A stretch of 64,000 nt of DNA from Acanthaster planci. Lineage: Eukaryota; Echinodermata; Asteroidea; Valvatida; Acanthasteridae. Under the pieces are notes generated by a model, which made no database searches, had not been told where the DNA came from, and saw nothing but the letters and a program-made list of their open reading frames with translations. The stretch is from assembly GCF_001949145.1 (NCBI RefSeq), contig NW_019091549.1:60001-124000 (forward strand), read 5' to 3'. Both the position numbers and the translations under genes were made by a program. Numbering within the stretch: position 1 is the stretch's first letter; each line of letters starts with the position of its first letter. This document shows, piece after piece, positions 36,401 through 48,400 of this stretch.

Positions 36401-39400
36401 TCCTTGCAACATTTCTTCAGGCAGAGGGCCATCTTTTGAGCAGTCGCCATATTTGTCACCCAGAAATGTTTGATGCATAAGACCATATTGTATCAACCAA
36501 TCCACTGCAACGTGGCTACACTGATGACAGAGTATGAAAATTTGCTGTATACTTGCTACTGGCTACACAGACGAAATATGAAAATTTGCTGCATACTTGG
36601 GATGGGTATTGCAATGTTTAAAAAGAGACAGTACGGTTAGTCTGCAGGTTTTATTTCTGTGTATTACAAGATATATATTAGCAACGCATGATTTTTTTTT
36701 GGGAGGGTATATTTTGTGCACATCAACATACGACATTGTAAGACTACTACAAACTGCATCCTTGGCATCCAGCCACTACCAGGGTCCACTATTCACCAAT
36801 GTGCGGCTTTCACCGTCACGTCACTGACTATAAACCAAGAATGATGGACAAGGACCTAGTAATCACATGCATGCAAGTCAGGTTTGGGGAGTCAGGTTGG
36901 CATGGTACTTCTTTCATCGCCTGTCACCTCTATGGCCTGCATTCAATCCCTGTCTCGGTCCTTACGTGGATTGGCTTTTCAGTCCCTATCTGATTCCGTG
37001 GGTTTTACCCAGAAAATTCTTCCGATTTTCCTCCCATCTCTACAACTGTCACTGCTTCTCACTATCTGATATCTACAGGTTGCTTCAGGCTTATTAGCTA
37101 CATTGCCTTCGATGCTTTTGAAGAATCCTGGGTGTCATTACCAGAAAGACTTGATAATACTAATAAATGATAAAGTGACATTGTTTCACTATGCCTTACC
37201 CTGGTGCACACTGCGAGCAGTTCAATCCTCCGATGCCTGGCTTGCAGTTACACTGGCCAGTATCATCACAGGCATTGTCCAGGGAGTAATTGGCCGCACA
37301 GATGCAGGGGACGCAGCCAGTGCCTGATTAATGGAAACAATTGGAAACTTACCAATGATGCTAGTTAATCTCAAAGCATGGTTAATGCAGTATGGGTAAG
37401 GAGATTGGGCAACAAGGGAGTTGCCCTACCCCAGCAAAATAAATGAAATATAAAAATGGAAAATAAAGGAAGAGAAAAATTGCCCTCGTTCACAAGTCGG
37501 CTATATTGAATTGAAATCGAGGTTATCTTTTTATATTTGTGGCACCTCAGAGTAAAAATGAAAGCAATGCATACATGCATAAATTCACCACAAATTAATA
37601 CCATTTATGCTGATGAGTAATGTCAAATTTGTGATAATTATATCAAAATGTGTTTAAGTCACATTAAAAAAAGTGGAGCATGATGGATCCCAAAATAGTC
37701 TGGCACTACCGTCATTTAACAGATCACAGTAAAAAAGATGGATTCTAGGAACACAATCAAACATGGCTTCCCTGAAGATAAGGTCTGTTGGGAGAAATGA
37801 CAAAGAAACGGAATCACAATTTGCTACAAAATGCCTGGGAATTGACCACTCCCACTGTTCATGGTTTATTAGCTTTAGCTTGCTGCTGAGGGTTCCCCCT
37901 CCCAGGTGGGGGAGGGGGGAAGGGAAAGGGGAGGGGGAGATATATAGGCAAACATTTTCTACTTACCAGTGTAGAGGCCATAGTGTTCAGCCAGACAGGC
38001 ATTGCATTTGTCCCCGACCACATTTGCGTGGCAGTCGCACACTCCGGTGTTGTCATTGCAGGACTGCAGGACAGCACCGTTGATGTCGCAAGCACAAGCT
38101 GAAAAAAGGACGAACAAACCAACACTGTCAATCCAGTAAGCAGCTAGGATGGCATTGGTACATGTACCTTTGCTCTTACTTTTCATAAACTATACAGGAG
38201 CAAATCTTAGAAATACAGTGCCAACAGACAGATATTTATTCAATTGTATCAAGCGATACAATTCTCAACCTCACGCATATTTACTGAAATACAATTGATT
38301 TTCATACATTGGATGAGTGAATAAAATGCCATTTTCATTATCTAATGGTGTAGGCACAAAATGCAGTACATTATAGGTCACTTGGGACAATATGCACAAA
38401 ATGCGGCATGTCGTAGGTCATTTGGGGATAATCAGTATGCACAAAATGCAGCATGTCGTAGGTCATTGGGGATAATCAATATGATCAAAATGCAGCATGT
38501 CGTAGGTCATCAATCAGTCTACACATGCCGACTCATCCAAAGTGAACAAGCTTGAGCTGGCATGACGTCAGGTGTGTTTCCCTTGGACTTGTTGGAACGC
38601 TCAATGGGAAAGTGAACGGGTGTATGAGAATCATCAAAGTGACTGAGGCGCTTACGTGTGCAGCCAGCCGCTGTGTTGTAACCGTAGTGATATGCTTTGC
38701 AGTAGTCACATGACTGTGACGTCACACCTGGCACACACTGGCATTGGCCACTGTGTAAGTCGCACACTGTACCAGGCACTGTTCCCGCATCGTTACACGA
38801 GCAAGCTACAGCCAGATGGAAAAAAGATAAAAGGAAGTTACAGAATCACATTTCCAATAGACTGAAAATGAAGGCACCAGAAATATACCCAAAAAAAAAA
38901 GATGCATGGGCAACAATCACTTTTCAAAAGTGGGAGGGCATAACCTTGATTGGATCTGATGGGAGCACAAAGTGTGAAGCCCTTATGGTGTGGGGTCTGA
39001 GGCCTGAATTTGGATTCAAGATGCTCTGTGATATGATCTGAGGCAGTTTCTGACTACTTAACCACTTGCTGCCGGGGAGCCTGGTTTCAGGTAAGTTTTC
39101 TTTATACGCAAAGCCGGGCTGCCCGAAATCAGACAAAAGAGCTGGGCTTTGTAACAAAAGACCGTACTCGGAACAAAAGACCGGGCTGCTGGGGATTGCC
39201 AACATTTTTTGTCAATAGCGGAGGAAATCCATCATTGTTTGGGAAGATATACCACTGTTTGTGGCATTCAGCATGAGTGGATTACCACTGCAGACAAAAG
39301 CGCTCCACTGCTCAAGTGATGAGCGATACAATACCGCTGCATACTAATCTGGCCCCTATTGAAAAGACACCAGCAGCTCACTGTGCCAGTTTCGGGAACA

Positions 39401-42400
39401 AAAGAAAATTACATAACACTGCACAATCTGAGCTCTTTTTACAAGGTGGCAGGTCTGGCTACAAAATCAGGCATCAATAGATGTTGTCTGTCAGATTAGA
39501 GTAGCCACCAGGCAGTCACTTGATAGGGTTTAGGCTTTCAAGAAAAAAGATATGAATTTTTGAAGATTTTTGAAAACCACTGACACTGCATTTTCAAAAA
39601 GCACCCGGCAGGAAGTGGTTAAATAATTTTTCTCGGTATATGCTTTTGCAAGCTTTATTTCATTTTTCAAATTATTTCTTTCTGAAATGTGAATCAAATG
39701 TAGGCCTACTGCTCCATACAGTTTTTATTTAGGACCGAAAAAGTAGGGAGGGTACAAAAGATATGATATCTACCTACAAAATGTGGGGGCACAGTTTCCT
39801 CCCGTTCCCCAAATTGATGTATTATTGTCCGTGCAAATTATCCTCATTTCACAAGGTGGAAGAATAACCATACAAGGATCAGTGGCTCAAAAAGTACAAC
39901 CCTAGAACAGTCACCAGATGTCCACAGACCTCAGATAAGTCCTAATTTTGATAAAATTTCTCAGAACATTCAAGCCCCACAAATGTGACGACGGCGTTAA
40001 AAAAAAAGTTCTGATTCTGGTTAGCCAACCTTCCTAATTTTACGGCCACGACCCTAAAATATTTCGTTCACACCTCCCCATTTGGAAAATCCTGGATCTG
40101 CCCCCTGATGTTCTTATTTTGCATTTTGCTGAAAATGTAAAGATACAAAAGGTTCTGTCGCTTGAACATTAAACAATTCAAAACATAATTCTGAGATAAA
40201 TACTCTTAAATATAGACTTTCCTCAAAAATCTTACCAATAGCCCCATTGTAAACTTCAGCCATTATGGCAAACTCATATTGGGCACATTCTCCTCTGTTC
40301 ACTGTGACCCTTGACCTTGCTGAGACAGCTGCCTCCCAGCAGGTTCTCATGGCCTGGCGGGTCAGGTTAGAGGTCATGTCAGAGGTGAAGACATCTAGGT
40401 CCTCCAAAACAGGTAAGAGGACAACCTGCAAGAGTTATAATAAAAAAGTAGTTAGCTTTGAAAAATGTACCGTATATCAACTTCAACCCAAAAAATCATC
40501 GAACGGATTTGAAGAATAACAGCACTCATGACCTGTCAAATAGTAATGCAGATAACCGAATGAGTGTAAAGTGCTTTGAATATATTTTCATAACATTACA
40601 ATGGTAAATTTTGATGATAGTCCAAGTACTTGTACGCCTTTTCACACCACCGTGGTAAGAAAAGTGTTCATTTTGTTTCATTGTCCATTTTTATGAATTC
40701 CATTTCTTTGTGATGGCAAAATGAATAAAGTGTGCACAAAAACAATACATCAGTCTAAATTGCAGGCAGTGACAAATGTAGTCTGGATTGGCAATAAATA
40801 AACTAGGGCAAATGACGGCTTTCAGCTTCCGTACTTAAAATATTCACACCTACCGAGTCCAGAAGAACAGTGGCAGACGGACCGCTGACAGATGAACCAA
40901 TGACCACTGAGATGTTATAACGGCTTGCTGCATTTAAACAGGCGGACCCAAACTGCAAGGAACCTGTGAACATTTCCCCATAAAATATCTCAAAATCAGT
41001 TGCAAAATGCAGTGGAAATGAACGTATCTATTTCTCTGAAAAAATTCACAAATTATCAGCCATCGATAAGAAAATATACACACTTTACAATTTTCCAAAG
41101 ACTGAGAAAATTCAGTGTAGATGAACACAGCCTGATTCTTCAATGTCAAGAGCAGAAAGGCTATTTTGTATATTAAAGTCTGTATGGTGTCCACTAACCT
41201 CCAACTCCAGCCGCTTGTATGTTGGACACAAACGATATTGGGTCACCAGACATATTGGTTCCTTGACACTCATACTCCGTAGGCACTAGCTGGGCCAACT
41301 CAATGCGAACACCCGGGAAATCTGAAGTGCTCTGCGAATCAAGCGAGTCATTAAACCATCAGACAAATGGACAGAACCTTGAGAAAAATGAAACTTTAAA
41401 TCAGTGGCACGACCCCTTACCTTCCCTTCTGGCATGCTGCCCCTTTAACATTACCTCATATCTCAACACCACTTCAAAGGCTTGTGTGCGGGGAACCGTC
41501 ACATTGGAGAATATGACCACTGTCAAGACAGGTACTGCTAGGAAGCCTCGGCCAGTATGCCTTGCTGTGTCTGTATCGGTGGGCCTCTCCTCCATGGTAA
41601 CGTCCTATGGAAGAAAAAAAATGATTTTGTTACTCCAAAACCTCAGTGGACAGCAAGTTTCAGTCAATATTAACCAGTAGCCTACACTCAAGAGGTGAAA
41701 AGCGGCATAGCATGGGGGCTCGTCATTTAAGGCATTAACATGAGAGGCCTCTAATTTTCCTGAAGAGAAATGGTGCATGTTGACCACTTCCTGCCAGGGA
41801 GCCTGGTTTTGGGCACATAGGCTTTATACATGAAACTGGTGAGCCCAAACCCAAAAGAGCTAGGCCTTATAACAAAAGACCATACTCGGAACAAAAGACC
41901 GAGCTGCTGGGAATTGCTAACATTTTTCAGTTGTCAATAGAGGAGGAAATCCGTCATTGTTTTGAAAGATTATACCAACATTTGTGGCATTCAGCAAGAG
42001 CAGGTTACCACCGGGGACAAAAGCACTCCAGTGATGAGCAATACAATACCGCTGCATGCTAATCTGGCCCCAATTGAAAAGACGCCAGCCGCACACTGTG
42101 CCAGTGTAGGGAACAAAAGAAACTTATGTAACACGGCACAATCTTTTTACCAGGCTGAAATACTCAGGCATCAACAGATGTTGTCTGTTAGACTAGAGTA
42201 GCCACCGGACAGTCACTCATGAGGGTATAAACATCCAGTAAATGAAATTATGATTTTTTGAAGAATTTTGAAAAGGGAAGATCTTGAAAATTTCCCAGTT
42301 TTATGTGACACAACTTCAAATTACACCCGGCAGCAAGTGGTTAAGGGACCAAACGAATGCTACCAAAACCATACAGAACTGTATCACAGAGCTCAAATAC

Positions 42401-45400
42401 AGTAGATCACTGTCCTTGTTACACCACACTTTCTTTCAATACATACATACTTTCCTGTGGTGCTCAGTGGACCATGGGCCGACTGGCTCTTTAAGAAAGT
42501 ACAAATGTAAACAATGATTTCAAGTTTTCAGTACACCAATGCAATTCAGATTTCACTTTAAAAGGTGAGATGTGACTCTTTCTATTTTTCTGACAAGATC
42601 CTGAGTACACAAGCAAAGTTCCCAAAAATGAAAAACCTGACTTTGACATCAGAGGACAGTAAATCCAACCTTTTGCAAACAGAAATAAATTATACATCAG
42701 AAATAAACTTGTCTTGGTAAAACAGCTCATTCTGTTTATTTTGTGAGTATACTTTTCTTAGCAGTACCCACAGTCACCCTCAAGTGAGTCTGGGTTTTGC
42801 TCAATCTGCACATGCAACTTGGGTTTCATTCCCAAAATGCCATGTCAGAAACCTTCATGCTTACTTTATCCGCAATTGCTAGCTCAGCTTCAAATGTCAT
42901 CCCATCCAGCTTAGGGACATAGTAGCCGGGGAAGGTCTGATTGCACCCCCGACCTGTGATGTTGGTGCGGCAGGCACAGGCCCCAGTGTCCGGGTTGCAC
43001 AGGCCACTCAGTGACGCACCCAGGCCACAGCGGCAAAGCGTGCAGCCGTCTGGGTTGGCCGCGTCCAGGTTGTAGCTGCCGGTCTGAAAAAGAACAAAAA
43101 GTGACAAATAGAGACTCAAAACTTAATTTTAATTTCAAACCTCCTCCATCCTTGGATAAAGAAAACTGTCTTAATCTTGTTTTACCAGCATTAAACCTTG
43201 CAAAAATATCACTATTTTTCAGTCAATCCACCCTGACTTGAAGCATCCCCTCACTGGCAATAAAGGTTGATTGGAATCATTTCATCTGGGTACAAGGCGA
43301 GCATGCGCAGACTGTACACTGCAACAATGTACAGTCTGGGTGCATTTAAGTAGCATCCATGACCTGACTCCAGCTCAACCTTGTTTCCACACTCTCACTT
43401 GTTTGACATACAGCAGACATGGCAATCCAAAGGTCAGGGTTGCCTGGTTGAAGCTGCTCAAATGCACCCTACAGTGTATACAGTACACATTTAATTTCAT
43501 TTCACAATTGACCCAGTTGAGTGTAAGAATTTTTAAATGATTGCCAGATCTGTACACATGACTGGACATGTTGAGAAGAAATCCCCTTTTGACTAATGGT
43601 TGAATATTCTCATTTACATAGCTTTGTGCCATCGGATTTCATCGCAGAAAACACTACATATGTATTGCGCTGCACACATATATGAAGTGGATAAGTCAGA
43701 CCTTGGCCTATAATTTTATTAAAACTTGAATCACACCAACAGACTTCGACTCAAGTTCACAGGCAAAACATGACTATCTAGTGACTTGTCANNNNNNNNN
43801 NNNNNNNNNNNNNNNNNNNNNNNNNNNNNNNNNNNNNNNNNNNNNNNNNNNNNNNNNNNNNNNNNNNNNNNNNNNNNNNNNNNNNNNNNNNNNNNNNNNN
43901 NNNNNNNNNNNNNNNNNNNNNNNNNNNNNNNNNNNNNNNNNNNNNNNNNNNNNNNNNNNNNNNNNNNNNNNNNNNNNNNNNNNNNNNNNNNNNNNNNNNN
44001 NNNNNNNNNNNNNNNNNNNNNNNNNNNNNNNNNNNNNNNNNNNNNNNNNNNNNNNNNNNNNNNNNNNNNNNNNNNNNNNNNNNNNNNNNNNNNNNNNNNN
44101 NNNNNNNNNNNNNNNNNNNNNNNNNNNNNNNNNNNNNNNNNNNNNNNNNNNNNNNNNNNNNNNNNNNNNNNNNNNNNNNNNNNNNNNNNNNNNNNNNNNN
44201 NNNNNNNNNNNNNNNNNNNNNNNNNNNNNNNNNNNNNNNNNNNNNNNNNNNNNNNNNNNNNNNNNNNNNNNNNNNNNNNNTCAAGTCTACGCCATCTCTT
44301 GCTCTTGCACATAGAGGATAAAAATTTGATACAACTTTATTCAAGAGCGCGACCGTACCAGTGCACCTTGCGTATAGGCCACACCCCTAAGCCACACCCA
44401 TCAGCCATACTCACAAGATCATGAGTCACGTCTACCCACCTTACCCATATCAGCTGCTTTCACAAACCACACCAAAGAAGCAATGTCATTGAGATCAACA
44501 TGCACCCATGGACAAGTTCATACAGTGACAACAGTAAACTGTGACGTCACCTAAATGATAGACTAGTCTGGTTAATAGTCTGGAACCTGGCTTGGGGGCA
44601 CAGGCCGCATCACATAGTTTTCTTTGGCCTTCTTTTGAAATCAAACAGTACGGAAAGAACCGCTAAAGTGAAAACTATTGTCCAAGATGGCAGAGACTAT
44701 ACAAATGCAGAAAATGATGTAAGTAGTGGCAACATGCATGAGCAATGATGGAATTTAGCCAAATTGTTTGAATAGGATCATTGTGAGCTTTAAAATAAGA
44801 AGTAAATGACAAGAGCCCAAACAATATGTAATGTGCCAGAACTTGCCCATGGCTACATCACTCACAATTGCTGTCTGGGCCTCTTCTACAAGCAATAACT
44901 CATGAGTGACATGCAAGCTCATCCCATACCTTGCAGGTGTCACACCTGCTGCCCTCCACGTTGGCCTTGCATATGCACTGCCCGCTCACTTTGTCACAGA
45001 AGTTGGTGGAGCCCAGGGAACCGACAGAGTTACAGTCACAAGCTGTCAGTGGAACAGGAAAATGAAATGCATTTACAGATCAAAGCATATACTGGTACTC
45101 GAACAAATCAGGAAAAAACTGACTGCATATTATACCAGACACAACAGTGAAAAAAGAACCAACATTGACTTTGATGTGATGGAGACAAGATTAAAATAGC
45201 GTGTTCAACTCCAGTATGATTTTGACATTGAAGGCCTTGATCATTACGTAAAAGTAATGTTAAAATAGACAAGTCTTCAGGAAGACTTGATTTTAAATTC
45301 CACAATTATTATCTTGCATTACCTGACTATTTGTGGTAATGCTCTGACCAAAAGCAGATGGAGTGGGACAAACTGTCAGAAGGACAGGGTTAAATGTCAG

Positions 45401-48400
45401 GGTTAAATGTTCAGGGTTAAATGTCCCAAAGGCAAAAGGCTTGTTGGTGCTTTTATTTTGGTTTTGTGTTTATAAAATTTAAACTGTGAGAGTGCATTCT
45501 TGCATGATCTCTGTATGCACTGTTTGATAACAAGCCAATTATGGCAGAATGGGAACTGTATTCATGAATTGGCACCTACGTGTGTCTCTACATTATTATG
45601 ACTGGCCGCAGATAACTTTCATAATGGACGCACAGGTCACCATGCAAACACAGCCTTTCACCCACCTCCCTAAATAAGCACACATCTCAATTCTAATTTC
45701 CCCTAAAGCTGGGAGTACATTTCAACAGGCAAATGTAACATGTAGTGGCATCTAAATACATGGGATTTTCAGTTAATGTGAAACAGCATACAGAGACTGC
45801 ACCCAGGAATGGGTAGTGTTACACTTCTTTGAACGAAAAAAATTAGGCGGCGAAACTCACGTTGGCAGCCGTCTGGATTCAGGGCGCTGAGATTGAAGAA
45901 GGTGTCTTTGCACTCATCGCATAGCACGTTCTGCACGTTCAGCTTACACGTGCAGCTGCCGTTTGTTTCGTTGCAGATGGTATTGGACTGGGTGCCATTC
46001 ACATCACACATGCATGCTGCAATGAGGAGTACAAACAGTGCATAATAACAACGTCCAAAAAGGAGTCACCTATGGTGATTTTTTGTCAATAATTCATTGA
46101 TCGTCACTCAGTTTGGGTTTAATTGTTCAGAAAAAAGTATTCTAGGAAAAAGTAAGAAAACTGCCACAAGAAATTTGCTGTAAATTTAGTCGTCCCTATT
46201 GCACTACTTTTTAAAATGGCGGGAATTTTTATTCTATTACTGTTCTCTTCCTGTAATTTCGTAACAGAGTTCACAGCAAACCTTACACCAATCTGTATTT
46301 ACACATCTGTATTATACCTACGTGTAGCTTAAATGGGATACAAAGCAAGTTCATTTTGTTGTGTTTGTTGTATTTGCAAAGAAACTGCACTGACAATTAA
46401 TGGTGTACATAATCTTTGAAAAAGAGTAGAGTCAATAAATTACAACTTAATCTCTGACAGGACCACTATGCATGTAAATCATGATGGTGGAACTGTTGGT
46501 GCTGAAGCAAAGCCACTTCAAAAGGAAGATGCCAAAAGTTTAGTTCAGATTTGTGAAAGTTCATTATCACATTTTATGCAGAAAAATATGTGCGAGGAGC
46601 AATGGGGTAACTGAGGTGAAATTTCAAGGGGCAGAGGAGAAAACATTCTTTCGGGGATACCAAAAGTTGGTGAACAGATTATGTCCATTTAACAAAGATT
46701 TCTAAGAGGGTGCACGAAACTCCACTTGGGGCACACCCCCTCCCATAATTACACCAATGGTAAAAAGAACCACACAGAAACCATACTGAGACAGAAAGAT
46801 AAGATGACCCTTCAAACCAATGAAATGACAGGTTGGAAAGTGTCACTGGAAGGGTGTACAAAGAATCAGAAATGGTAGAAATGGACAGAATTGAGTTGAT
46901 GTGTTAATTACTCACGCCAGCAATACTGACTACATGGGTATGGTGCTGTTAGATCTGTCAGGAGCAAAATGTGGTTGTTAATGGTTAAAGTATAATAACA
47001 GTGAATATGAGAGCAGCACTCTCTACTCCTATCTGGCCACATGTATCACTGTACACTCACTCTGGCAGCTATGAACAAGTTCTGTCAACGACTGCTAGTG
47101 AATGAGTCTACAGGTGATTGAGGTGTCCTTTGTTCCTGTGTGCTTCAGTTGAACTACATGTACATGTAATATCAACTATCACAGCAACATATAGTCTCGA
47201 CTCCCTGCTACAAATTTTAATGCATGTGTCTACTGATCAGCAGACTGGTGCAAAGTGGTTGACTGGAGTACTCCACACACTGTTGACAAGTTTAGTCTGA
47301 GTTTAGTCTAGTAACCACAGTTTTCAAACTTGATTAGGTTTATTTGTTAAGTTACGTGGGAATTGACTTCTGCCAGCCAGGAGAGGCTGGGATTCTAGGA
47401 GGTAACAAAAATGACACTTACTGCATTTTTGAAATAAGCTCATCATTTAAGCAAAATTTACAACACTGGGTCAAACAAGGATTGTTATAAGGTGACTTTC
47501 ATCTGGACTAACAGAAGCAAACCAAGCATTATGTAGTGCCTCTTTTCTTGGCTTACCGATGCATGTGTCGTTGTTTGTGGGGTCTGTGTAGGGGTTTCTA
47601 AAGTAGTTGTCATCGCAGCGTTGGCAGTTGTCTCCACCGGTGTTCTCTGCGCAGTTCTGGCAGACACCATAGCCCTTGACTGCATCGTAGACGCAGCTGC
47701 TGGCAAAGCCGTTGCAGTCGCACTCTGCAGCGGAGAGCTTTCAGTTAAAAGCTACGAACTTGGGAGATTTTCAAGTTTCTCCAGTGATTGCCATGACGAA
47801 TCTATGACTTTCGAGGGAATTTTGAAGAAAAGCTGACTGCTGACCAAAGTAAAAACACAGCATGCTTCTTCCACACATGCAACTGGTAAGTTAGACAAAA
47901 ACCAAAATTCAAAGTGCCACACGATTTGCCGCTATGGATTTTTCAGTTTGTAAAGGCTGCCATAGGAAGTTTAAACCAAAGAAATCAGTTGATCCAAGGA
48001 ACACTTGCATGTGTGTCCACTTATTTAGTCTAGTACATGTACAGTACATGTACATGTAACTAATGACCAGAACAGTCTTTCAACACGTTTAAGAGCAATT
48101 AAAGCATCTATTCAGTTATGTGTACTGCTAGCCTCTTCTCTCTATGGCCATTTGTGACTGGCTCAAGAAAAATGGGTAATAAGTCGTCAGATTGAGGTTA
48201 CGACTTTTTGATATGGCTGGATTGTGTACATCAAAAGCTACAATTTGATATATGGATGACCCCTGTAGTGCACTGCGTTCTGGAGATATATGGACATTAG
48301 TATATCCAAATTTTTGGATTCAATAAAAGCACTTTCGAGAAAAAGCTCAGAAAGTGTAGCACTTAGAAACACAATACTATGCAGGATTTCCTACTGAATG

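Larger units (their letters stand above)
35222..38805 (-). other. Laminin chain: LE modules 6-9 and first half of LE10 (exons 12-16)
   Basis: Exons 12-15 encode LE6 ([11 protein letters not shown]), LE7 ([13 protein letters not shown]), LE8 ([13 protein letters not shown]) and LE9 ([13 protein letters not shown]). Exon 16 (35447-35222) finishes LE9 and begins LE10 at [12 protein letters not shown]. It then leaves the EGF pattern for [12 protein letters not shown], the usual way into an L4 domain. Beta chains have only two LE modules between LF and the module starting C-x-CNGH; here there are five, with the L4 domain inside the fifth, so this block plus L4 is extra relative to a standard beta chain. 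Confidence 0.88.

Noticed and set aside
36067-36480. 137-codon plus-strand frame
   Set aside because: Half is antisense to laminin exon 15 and half is SINE-like sequence.
38355-38512. Evenly spaced repeats that might suggest a CRISPR array
   Set aside because: Units are contiguous without unique spacers, and the DNA is clearly animal with introns.
40940-40963. Alternative acceptor (TTGCAG) for laminin exon 10
   Set aside because: Using it shifts the frame into a stop; the acceptor ending before 40963 keeps the phase and adds GSLQ to the domain.
43731-44424. Long open frames on both strands across the N block
   Set aside because: They are open only because N codons cannot be read as stops; the laminin chain passes this interval as an intron.
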